Shown here: in pieces, positions 19,739-28,631 of the stretch
How positions within the stretch are numbered: position 1 is the first letter of the stretch
Layout: every line of letters begins with the position of its first letter
Assembly (NCBI RefSeq): GCF_000483165.1
Contig: NZ_AXXW01000006.1
Coordinates: 110,149 to 174,148 of the forward strand
Reading direction: 5' to 3'
DNA: 64,000 nucleotides
Source of the DNA: Tullyiplasma multilocale ATCC 49900
Lineage (GTDB): Bacteria > Bacillota_I > Bacilli_A > Mycoplasmatales > Mycoplasmataceae
Notes under the pieces: generated by a model
Told to the model about the DNA's origin: nothing
Seen by the model: only the letters and a program-made list of their open reading frames with translations
Database searches by the model: none
Translations under genes and position numbers: made by a program

Positions 19739-20515
19739 ATGAAAAATGTTATTGAGTTACTTGAAGAGAATGCCATTGCGAGATCACATACGACATATGG
19801 GCAAATATCAAAATATATTTTAGATGGTTACAACAAAGGAATTATTTATCCTATTAAAAAAATATCTGCAGAATGTTTTGTAAGTAAATCTTCAGTTACA
19901 TTTTTAGCTAAGAAAATAGGCTTTGCTGGTTATAGAGAAATGAAATATAACCTTGAGAGACAGTTGCGAGATTTTCAAAAAGCAGAATGGCGAGAACAAT
20001 TATCATTTGAAGGTGATGATACTTTTGTATTTAATGAAGTTAAGAATAGCCGTGATCAAATTCTAGAGGGTCTCGACCATCAAATTGGAAAAATAAAGCA
20101 TTTATGCGATTTGATTAGAGCTTCGGAAAATGTATTTGTTTTTGCAAGCGAAACGTTTAAAAACGAAGGGACAACTCTTGCCAATGATTTAAATTTGAAA
20201 TTGAAGAATGTAAATCTAATAACTGAGGTATATTATTTCCTAAAGATATTTAGAAAGATAACTGAAGATGATTTGATAATAATTTTAGCTTCAGATAATG
20301 ATGAAGAAGTTATTCATAATTTAGTGCACTATGTATTTAAAAACCACCAGAACTACTTCTTGATAATATCTAAGAATAACAACTTTTGAGAAGTTTTGGA
20401 TTTAGATAAAACCTTGACTATTGAAGATGATATTTCCAAGAGTTCTTTGTTGATGTCAAAGGTTGTATTGAATTATTTAATATTGCAGATATCAATCTTA
20501 ACTATTAGGAAATAG
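19739..20515 (+). CDS. RpiR-like transcriptional regulator 1
   Basis: A 258-residue protein with an N-terminal helix-turn-helix of RpiR type, KKISAECFVSKSSVTFLAKKIGFAGYREM in the first 75 residues, and a C-terminal SIS-like fold (NVFVFASETFKN and LIIILASDNDEE) that binds sugar phosphates in known members. The SIS part is weakly conserved. The ATG at 19739 follows GGGGTG; an in-frame ATG 12 nt upstream lacks spacing. No AAAGTACTTT motif precedes it. It probably controls nearby sugar genes. Confidence 0.8.
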
Positions 20516-20623
20516 ATGTGGAATATTTTCCACTATATAGCGGAAAATTTTATTAGTTCATTTTTGCTATTACACGCGGAAAAATAATCATCTATACTTT
20601 CTATATTGTAGAAAAAGAGGTAA
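20516..20623. promoter_or_regulatory. Gap with a GTGGAA/TTCCAC palindrome
   Basis: GTGGAATATTTTCCAC at 20518-20533 is a perfect inverted repeat with a 4-nt centre, directly after the regulator stop. Related GCGGAAAA words follow at about 20540 and 20577. A local operator is possible. Confidence 0.3.
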
Positions 20624-20905
20624 AAATGAATAAAACTAAATAAATTCTGAAAAAAAGCAATTATATCTATAACTATTGTTTTCTTCATGTCATTTTTCAT
20701 GTCACTATTCCTAACATTGTATAATGTTGGTGCAGCTCACTTTGATGCTGTTGAGTGATTAAAAGAATGAGGAATTGCTTTTGTATTGGCGTTGCCACTT
20801 AGTGCGATTGTAACAAGTGTTGTTCCACCACTATGAATTAAGATATTTAAAAAGTTTGATTCAAAAAGTCAAGACATTAATGACGTTATAGAATCAGAAA
20901 ATTAA
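20624..20905 (+). pseudogene. Small DUF2798-like two-span membrane protein, start codon out of frame
   Basis: The frame from 20624 encodes about 93 residues with two spans (IISITIVFFMSFFMSLFLT and IAFVLALPLSAIVTSVVPP), resembling DUF2798 proteins in length and Pro-rich second span. The only ATG with a ribosome site (AGAGG, ATG at 20626) is one base out of frame and stops after five codons. The gene is therefore frame-broken at its start, or uses the ATA at 20630, which has suitable spacing. Family call is tentative. Confidence 0.5.
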
Positions 20906-20922
20906 GACTTTATATATCTCTG

Positions 20923-20953
20923 AAACACCACAAATCTCTTGTGGTGTTTTTTA
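20923..20953 (+). terminator. Terminator
   Basis: AAACACCACAA/TTGTGGTGTTT hairpin and T tract after the DUF2798-like gene. Confidence 0.85.
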
Positions 20954-20990
20954 GTTATTTTTTGGTCAATAAAAGTGTATTTGATTCAAT

Positions 20991-21002
20991 AAAAGTACTT
21001 TT
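20991..21002. promoter_or_regulatory. AAAAGTACTTTT operator candidate before lipoprotein 1
   Basis: A perfect 12-nt palindrome 69 nt before the lipoprotein ATG, the best copy of the motif in this window. A variant, AAAAGTGTAT, lies 20 bp upstream. Confidence 0.55.
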
Positions 21003-21071
21003 AAAATAATTCGAAAAGAGTTAATATACATTTGCCTCATTTTAATATAAGTAATAAGGAGTGTGCTTTTT

Positions 21072-21737
21072 ATGAAAAAAATATTAAGTTTATTAGGTGC
21101 TATTGGTCTAACAGCTGCAGCTTGTTCAGCTGTAGTGGCCTGTTCAGACACCAAAGAGGAAAAAGAAGAGACAAGAATGGATGTAGGTGACTTGATTAGA
21201 GGTTCGAATGTCTCAGGTATGTTAATTAATTATTTATCTGAAATACAAGATCAAAATATAAATGGGATGATTGCTGGAGCTGGATATCAGTATATAGAAA
21301 AAGTTATTACAGATAAGTCAGAGACAAATATCGAACACATTATGGGAGTTTTAGGAGAAGAGGTTCCAGATTATTTTAGTGATCTGACTATCCAAGAATA
21401 CTGGGGAGCTGCCGCCACTGGTGGGATGATTATTAAAGGTGAAGAAAACAATAAAGTTGGAATTGCTGCAAATGTTGGGAAAATACCTTTTATTATGTAT
21501 GCATTATTTGAATCGAAAAGGAAAGTTACAACAATTGTGGATGAAAAACCGGTTGATTCATTTGTCAATCTTTTCACAACTGATCAGATTGAAGTAGATT
21601 TTGTTTTAAACTACATACCGGCTGCACTTGCTAATGTGGATGAAGTTGATTCCGTTATTACAATTAAGTCGATTACAGTCAAAGCTAAGAGTGACTCAGA
21701 TATTATGAAGGGTTCATTAATTATTAATTTGAGTTAA
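21072..21737 (+). CDS. Lipoprotein of the lipoprotein/RpiR/PTS cassette, copy A
   Basis: A 221-residue protein with a signal peptide and lipobox VVAC at residues 21-24, so Cys24 would be lipidated and the rest exposed on the cell surface. The mature part is acidic at its start, followed by a mixed alpha/beta region. It is clearly homologous to the lipoprotein at 27037 (DIGDLLRA versus DVGDLIRG, VPDYF, GMIIKGDEN versus GMIIKGEEN). No named family is recognised. It is followed by an RpiR gene and PTS IIABC, as is its paralogue, pointing to a sugar-related role. Confidence 0.8.
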   Translation: MKKILSLLGAIGLTAAACSAVVACSDTKEEKEETRMDVGDLIRGSNVSGMLINYLSEIQDQNINGMIAGAGYQYIEKVITDKSETNIEHIMGVLGEEVPDYFSDLTIQEYWGAAATGGMIIKGEENNKVGIAANVGKIPFIMYALFESKRKVTTIVDEKPVDSFVNLFTTDQIEVDFVLNYIPAALANVDEVDSVITIKSITVKAKSDSDIMKGSLIINLS

Positions 21738-21748
21738 ATATTTTTTAC

Positions 21749-21784
21749 ACCCTCTAAGAGTCTGACTCAAAGAGGGTTTTTTAC
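21749..21784 (+). terminator. Terminator after lipoprotein 1
   Basis: CCCTCT/AGAGGG hairpin with an inner GAGTC/GACTC stem and T6. It may reduce rather than stop read-through into the RpiR gene 25 nt later. Confidence 0.7.
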
Positions 21785-21808
21785 AAGAGAAATTAAGAGG
21801 TTATGAAT

Positions 21809-22576
21809 ATGAAACAACTTATTGAAAAAATTGAAAAATTGAAATATGAGCAAAGAACCAGCACTGGTCAGTTAATTGCATCATTATTGCATGATTGTTA
21901 TATCCGTAATGAGTGATACAGCTTGAAACGTGTAGCTGAACTTTGTCATGTGAGTGAATCTACAGTAACGGTGTTTGCACAGAAGGTAGGATGTGATGGA
22001 TATAGACAATTAGTGACTATCTTAAAACTAGAATCCGAAAGACAAAATCTAATCAAGTACAAGGCACAAGAAAGTGGGGCCCCAGAAGAGATTATTAATG
22101 AGTTCGATGAGAGTGTTATGGATTATATATCTGAAATAAACGAAGAGAAATATAAAACTATATTTCTTGCAAATGAAATCAAAAAATCTAGCGGTGTCAA
22201 AATTCTTGGAAGTGCCACTTTGAAAGATGAATTATCTTATTTTGCTGATTTGATATCTTCAAGACATCGTAATGTTCAATATCTCAAACCTGAATATGGT
22301 GCCTATTTAGAAAGAATTTTTAAGGCTATGAAAGAAGATGAAATCTTCTTGATATTTCTAACAGGACCTGGAAATGAACCAATAATAGAGTTTTATGAAC
22401 GAGCGATAAAAGATAAATTTAGAAAAATATTCTTGTTCGCCACTGATGCTCAGAGATATAAGATAGACAACTTATTAGAATACTTTAGATTAGATTCGGA
22501 TTTGATGCCAAACCAATTGATGTTTAGAAAACTAAGGATGAACCACTTGTTCATTCATTTATTTCTTTTACTCTAA
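21809..22576 (+). CDS. RpiR-like transcriptional regulator 2 (cassette A)
   Basis: A 255-residue regulator. HTH: VAELCHVSESTVTVFAQKVG around residues 44-63. SIS-like part: VKILGSATLKDELSYFADL and EIFLIFLTGPGNEP. The ATG at 21809 is eight bases after AAGAGG; the ATG at 21803 is too close. It is highly similar to regulator 3 at 27757, including the C-terminal HLFLLL-type end. It lies between the cassette lipoprotein and PTS genes and most likely controls them. Confidence 0.85.
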
Positions 22577-22584
22577 AATGAAGT

Positions 22585-22614
22585 GAAGTACTTCTTTAAA
22601 ATAAAAAGTACTTT
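22585..22614. promoter_or_regulatory. Two AAAGTACTTT-type sites before PTS IIABC copy A
   Basis: GAAGTACTTC (22585-22594) and AAAGTACTTT (22605-22614), both perfect palindromes, centres 20 bp apart, the second ending 71 nt before the ATG at 22686. Spacing of two helical turns suggests cooperative binding. Confidence 0.55.
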
Positions 22615-22685
22615 ATATGTCGGTTATTTGAATGGTGTGAGATAGGTTGTTGTTAATAGAATATGTATAGAAAGGAAGCAAAAAT

Positions 22686-25429
22686 ATGGAAAATAGGAAA
22701 ATTGTAATATATGCTCCTGTTTCTGGGAAAATTCATCAACTTGAAGAATTAAAAGATGGTGTATTTTCGGATGGGATGCTTGGTGAAGGTATTTATATAG
22801 AACCCGCAACCAAAGAATTCTATTCACCAATAGATGAAGGTAAGCTTTCACTTGTTACAGAAACTAAACATGCATATTATTTTGAACATAAAAACGGACC
22901 TAGCATCCTTATGCATATAGGCTTAGATACGGTTGCTATGAATGGTACTCCATTTATAGTGGCGGCAAAAGTTGGCGATGAAGTAAGTCTAGATACTAAA
23001 ATAGTTAGTGTGGATTTAAAGTCAATTAAAAGCAATAACTATGCAACTAGTTCACCAATCGTTTTGGACACTAATGAATTTGTGGGTTGAAAATTTACAC
23101 CAACAAAAACTAGTGGTGACATCAAAAGAGGTGAAGCTATAGGTGAATTTATTTATACAAAGCCAGAAAAAGAAGAAGACACAAAAATCTGTCTAATGAA
23201 GAATTTTTCACAAGATCTGGTAAATATGAAACAATTGCCGAAGAAATTAATAAACTAGTTGGTGGAAAAACAAACTATACAAAAGTCTACAATTGCATGA
23301 CAAGACTTAGATTTGCAATCAAGGATAAAAAACTTGTGGATACTGATGCGATTAGAAAAGTTGGCATTGTAAAAGGTATTGTCTGAAATGCCGAAGAATT
23401 GCAAGTGATAATTGGTGGCGAAGTTTATAAAGTGAAGGACGCTGTCGCTAATCTAGGCGCAAGTGGAATCACTAAAATAGAAGGTCTCAAAGCGACTAAA
23501 CAACCTATCATGAGAAAAATTATGGCTATGATGGGTGGAATCATGGTTCCGTCATTACCAGTATTAATTGCAGCTGGTTTATTAATGGGGATCCAAACTA
23601 TTTTGAAAGAAGCTGGTGCAATGCCTAATATTGTTTTTGGTGAGGCGGCCGTTGGTAGCAACGAAGTTTCACTTGCAAACGCCCCCGCTGGTTGAGCAAT
23701 TTTGAAAGTAGTTGCTGAAATATCACTTAAGTTTATGGGGATATTTGTAGGTTATAACACCGCAAAATACTTTGGTGGTAACCCCATCATGGGGATTGTT
23801 GTATCGCTTATGATAGCCAACCCATTCTTATTTGATGGAGGAAGAACTGTTCATGGATTGCTCGTTGATTCTAATGGTTATCCAATAATGGATGCCAATG
23901 GTTTACCTCAATGAACAAATAATGGACTAATGGGGATTGAATTCCCAGTAATTAAGACCGGAATAGATCCAAGTCCATTAACTAACCCTGCATGATTTGG
24001 GTTAGGGACAATTAAAATTATGCCTTATACAGCGAGTATATTAGCGCATATATTTTCAAATTATTTATATGTAAAATTTGATAAATGAATTCAAAGATGA
24101 ATGCCATCATCTGTAGATATGGTATTTAGACACGTGTTGGCAATTTCGGTAATTGTATTTGGGACACTGTTTTTAATGGGACCAGTTATTTATCTGGTTG
24201 AACAAATTATTGGGGGTGTCTTCTACAATATTGGTAAAATACCAGGCGGAATCGGAATCGGAATATTCGCAGCTGTTTGACAAGTAGCTGTTCTATTCGG
24301 GGTACACATGGCATTAGGAATGGCTGTGGCTATGGGAATGGTTACAAGTGGAGTTAACTTCTTTGGAGCAGGAGGGGATATTTCTGTTTGAGCACAATTT
24401 GGAGCTGCTCTAGGAGTTGCAATTATGACAAAAAGTGCGCAATTGAAATCTGCTGCATTTGCATCCTTACCAGGTGGATTCTTCGGAATCACAGAACCTA
24501 TAATATATGGAATTACCGTACCAAAAGGTAGACCGTTTATTGCTGGATGTACCGCCTCTTTTGTTGGTGGAATGGTTGCAGGAATTGCAGGGGTTTCACA
24601 AAGAGCATTCGGTGGATTAGGAATCTTTGCGGTTTCTGGTTATTTAGCAGCGCCAGCTTCTGGTACTACTGCTGCAATCGGGGCTATAGACATATTAAAC
24701 CCTGTAGCAAATACAATTTGATATGTTGTAAGTTGTTTGATAGGTGTATTTGGTTCCCTTGCTCTAACTTTACTTATTTATTCAGAAAGACTTACAGAAC
24801 CTAAGTATATAAGAAAAATAAATAAATTAATGTTGAGACTATATGCTGCACAAATGAATGTTTCCACTAAACAAGCAAAAGAAGAAATTGGTGGAAGACT
24901 AGCAGAATATACAAAAAAACTCACAAAAGAAAATATCAAAAAAATTAAAGAGATTGAGAAAGAAGTTACTGTTTTAAGAAAGGCTGAAAACAAATTAGCT
25001 ATTTTCATTGACAAAAATGCCACAAAATTAGATAAATTAATGATGGATGGTAGAAAAGCTTTTGTCAAAGGAAATGAAGCTAAAGCAACTAAGTTGAAAG
25101 AACAATTTAACGCGATTGATGTTGAATCTGATATTGAAAGAATGGAAAAAGAAGTGGCGGTGTTACGTAAAAATGCCAAGGCAGGACTTGCTTGACTAGA
25201 AGGGTTCCAAAATGAGTTCTTGAAAAAAGTTGGAGTTGATTTAAAAACAATTGCTTCTAAAACAAAACTCGAAGAGGTTCATTCTATGATAGACCATTAC
25301 TATAATGCAATTCATTCATTAGATATTAACTATGGTTTAACTAAACCTAAGGCAAATTCTTTTGAACCTAAACAATTTATAAAAGAAAAAAACAAAGGTA
25401 TAAGATTACAAAATAAACAAAATAGATAA
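22686..25429 (+). pseudogene. PTS sugar transporter IIABC, copy A, with one frame break
   Basis: Domain order: IIA (residues about 1-160, active His in SILMHIGLDT near 77), IIB (active Cys in YNCMTRLRF near 203), IIC of the glucose/beta-glucoside type (about 280-695, with GITEPIIYGI), and a 220-residue charged coiled-coil tail. It would import and phosphorylate a sugar, using its own IIA. The IIA frame runs into a shift at the A5 run 23183-23187; one more A restores 914 residues that align with copy B. This may be a base-calling error, since nothing else is decayed. Substrate probably a beta-glucoside, inferred from GH1 neighbours. Confidence 0.85.
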
Positions 25430-25452
25430 TTTTAAATCTAAAAATGTATTTA

Positions 25453-25489
25453 AAAAAACTACGAACACATATCGTGCTCGTAGTTTTTA
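25453..25489. terminator. Bidirectional terminator between PTS copy A and alaX
   Basis: AAAACTACGA/TCGTAGTTTT hairpin with A and T tracts on both sides, between converging genes. Confidence 0.85.
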
Positions 25490-26848
25490 TTTTAATAATT
25501 TAATTAGTTTAATAGCATCAGTAGGATCTTGCGAAACAAGTTGAATCATAGATTCGGTTCCACCACCACGATAGCTGGTTTTTTCTAAAACATTTTTATT
25601 AAATTCTCTAAGGTCTACATCTAAATCTTTGTTTCTAATTAAGATGGCATTTGAACCACTTTCGAATTTATTTATAAAAACATTGATAAGTTCTGGATTG
25701 TTATTTGAAGCCTCTTGAGCTTTTGCCATAAGTAATTTATTTGTGAACATTTCATTAGTTGTCATAAATAAATTATATTTGTCATCAATTAATTCAGAAG
25801 GGATATTAAGCGTTTTGAAATCTTCAAGCATTTCTTTTTCTTTTTCTTTTAAGAATTTGTTCACTGCAGCCGTTACTTCTATAAAGATGTTATTTAGTTT
25901 TTTGACCGAAAGATAATTTCAGTCTTTTAAAAGTGTTTCGGCTTGCTGAGTATAATTACTAAAATCAATATCAATTCCTTGATCAGTTCCTTTTTTAATC
26001 ATTCTTAATAATTCTTGATATTTTCCATCAAGTTTTTCAGTAAAAAAGTCATTGGCAACTTGTTCGTTTGATGTCATATCAATAATGATTCGTTTAGCAT
26101 TTTTGTCATAGTTCATAAATCAAACTTGTTTAATTTCACGAGTGTTTGTAACATGAGTACCACTACATGGTTCAATAACAATTCCTGGAAATTCAACCAT
26201 TCTAACCATCTCATCACCTGCGACTTTTGTGAATTCATAAAAGTATCCTTTGTCAATTGCTTCTTGTTGTGTGACAAAGAAGATGTTGGCATCGATTTCA
26301 TCTTTAATTACATTATTATTTACAATTTCACTTACTTCTAAAGCTAATTCCTCGGTAATCGCTTCATCTGGGAAAAATTGTAATTGATATTTTGTGTTAT
26401 CAAGTTTACTTCCAAGCTCATCAACGTGATGACCAACTTTATTCAAAGTTGTCTGTCATGTAATGTGTAGAGCAGAGTGGTTGTTAGAAGATCTTTTTCT
26501 GAATTCTTCATCAACGCTTATTTCTAAAATATCACCATTTTTAACTTCCAGACCATTTGTATCAACTTGGTGAATGAAATAACCATACACCAAGTCCTTT
26601 CTAACGTCTTCTAAAGCTATCTGTTGACCATTCAAAGTGATAAACCCATTATCACTTGCTTGCCCACCAGCCATTGCGTATAATGGTGTTTTATCGAAGA
26701 TGATAAAACCTTTTCCTGTTAGTTTATCAATTGGGTTTGCGCTTTGGTCGAATAGCCCTAAAACAGCAGATGAACTAGTCAGTTGTTCATGTCCAACAAA
26801 GTTTGTTTTAGAGAAATCAAAATTCTCATATTTCTTAAAATTTTCCAT
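25487..26848 (-). CDS. Alanyl-tRNA editing protein AlaX-like (long form)
   Basis: A 453-residue stand-alone relative of the AlaRS editing domain, which removes Ser or Gly wrongly attached to tRNA-Ala. The zinc site is complete: HSALH near residue 127-131 and CSGTH near 228-232. The N-terminal half begins with the PLYAMAGGQASDNG loop (Gly-rich motif), and the C-terminal part ends in a DHHA1-like RGGGTESMIQ segment. No aminoacylation domain is present. It sits between the two sugar cassettes on the opposite strand, unrelated to them by function. AGAGG precedes the ATG. Confidence 0.88.
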
Positions 26849-26958
26849 AATTACCTCTTCTTTAATAAATATTTTAACTTATTTTACTTTTTATTTATTT
26901 TGATAATTTACTTATATTTAATTTAATTACCAATCATCAAACTTATTTAAATATCTCC

Positions 26959-26968
26959 AAAGTACTTT
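26959..26968. promoter_or_regulatory. AAAGTACTTT operator candidate before lipoprotein 2
   Basis: AAAGTACTTT followed by TTAAAG, 68 nt before the ATG at 27037, nearly the same spacing as for lipoprotein 1. Confidence 0.55.
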
Positions 26969-27036
26969 TAAAGTAATTAAAAACAATATCACAGCAAATA
27001 AAGCAATTCTAAAATAACATTTGAGGAGTAAAAAAT

Positions 27037-27705
27037 ATGAAAAAACTATTAAGTATATTAAGTGCTGTAGGATTAGTGGCGACATCAGGTGCCGCCGTTG
27101 TTGCATGTTCAGATAAAAAGGCGGATGATGAAGGTGTTCTAGATAAAACTGATATCGGTGATTTATTAAGAGCTGCCAAAATAAACGGGACAACAATTAA
27201 TTATCTCGCAGGAGTCCAAGATGAAGAAATCGCTAATAAAGTTATGATGGAAGGTTCAAAACACATAGGAGATATGATAACAGGACAAACACCTACATCT
27301 ATAGGGCATATTATGGCCGCTTTAGGCAACAAAGTGCCTGATTATTTTAATGACTTGAAAATTAGCGAGTATTGAGAAGCTGGTCAAACTCAAGGAATGA
27401 TCATTAAGGGTGATGAAAATGACAAAATAGGTGTTGCATCAGATATTGGTAAAATACCAGCAATTCTTTATACTTTGTTCGAAACGAAAACTAAAATTCA
27501 AGTTGGTGATGAAGAGCAAATGGTTAATATATTAAACCATGAAGATATCGAAATATCATTTGAACTTTCATACATTCCAGCTTCGGTTGCGGGTGTGCCT
27601 GAAGAGGCTAAGTTAGATTCTGTAATTATAATTAAATCGATAAATATTAAAGCTACTAAAAATTCTGAAAAATTAAAGGGAGAACAAATGATTGTTCTGG
27701 GTTAG
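27037..27705 (+). CDS. Lipoprotein of the lipoprotein/RpiR/PTS cassette, copy B
   Basis: A 222-residue paralogue of the protein at 21072. Signal peptide MKKLLSILSAVGLVATSG, then lipobox VVAC at residues 22-25. Shared blocks (GDLLRA, HIMAALGNKVPDYF, VIIIKSINIKA) show the two copies diverged from one gene but kept length within one residue. Function is unknown; surface display and cassette context suggest sugar capture or sensing. AGGAG precedes the ATG. Confidence 0.8.
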
Positions 27706-27708
27706 AAA

Positions 27709-27736
27709 AAAATAAACAGGAAACTGTTTATTTTGT
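27709..27736 (+). terminator. Hairpin after lipoprotein 2
   Basis: AAAATAAACAG-GAAA-CTGTTTATTTT hairpin with a short T run, so a weak terminator or attenuator before the RpiR gene. Confidence 0.6.
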
Positions 27737-27756
27737 ATTTTGAGAAGGAGAAAATT

Positions 27757-28521
27757 ATGCAAATAATTGAAAAAATAGAAAAACTTAAATATGACGAGAA
27801 AAGCAAAGCAAACGAAATAATAGCTAAATTGTTGCAAACATGTTATGCCGAAAATACGTGACTAAGTGCTAAAGAAGTTAGTAAGAAATGTTTTGTAAGT
27901 GAATCAACTTTGACTGTGTTTGCTAAGAAAACTGGATGTAAAGGTTATCGTGAAATGATAACCATTTTAAAACTTGAATCAGCTCGCAAAGCGAAGATTA
28001 AATTTGATTCAGAAGATGGTGGTGTCCCTGAAGAAATATTGGACGAATTTAAAGAAAGTGTTCTAGATTACGTTAATGATTTAGAAAGTGAAACTTCAAA
28101 AATGATTTATCTTGCGGACACTATTAAAAAAGGGACTGGTGTTCAAATAATTGGCAGTTGAATACTGAAAGATGAGTTATCTTCATTGGCTGATTATTTA
28201 AAACTTAAGCGCGAAAATGTTCATCACATTAAACTTGACTATGGAGTTTATTTGGGAGACAGATTTAAGAGAATGACACCAAATGATGTTTGAATAATAT
28301 TCTTGGCGGGTCCTGATAATGAAGCTGTGCTCGATTTCTATAATAGGGGTGTAAAAGGCAAATTCAAAAATGTGTTTCTCTTTGCAACTGAAGCACAGCG
28401 ATTCAAAATTGAAGAAGCAAATGAAGTTATTAGTATTGATTCAAATCATATGCCAAATCAGTTAATTTTTAGAAAATTAACAATGAGATATTTATTTACA
28501 CAATTGTTCTTACTTATTTAA
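27757..28521 (+). CDS. RpiR-like transcriptional regulator 3 (cassette B)
   Basis: A 254-residue paralogue of regulator 2. HTH: VSKKCFVSESTLTVFAKKTG. SIS-like part: VQIIGSWILKDELSSLADY and VWIIFLAGPDNE. AGGAG precedes the ATG at 27757. Same position within its cassette as regulator 2. It presumably acts on the AAAGTACTTT sites before lipoprotein 2 and PTS copy B, though this is inference. Confidence 0.85.
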
Positions 28522-28532
28522 TAATCTAAACT

Positions 28533-28542
28533 AAAGTACTTT
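28533..28542. promoter_or_regulatory. AAAGTACTTT operator candidate before PTS copy B
   Basis: AAAGTACTTT 89 nt before the ATG at 28632. A weaker AACTACTTTT follows 13 bp on, echoing the paired sites before copy A. Confidence 0.55.
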
Positions 28543-28631
28543 TTTTAATATAGAACTACTTTTTAGTTGGTGGTTTGTTACTTTCGCTTTTTGCCTTTGA
28601 CAATAAAATAAAGGGGAAAGGAAAGCAAGAT

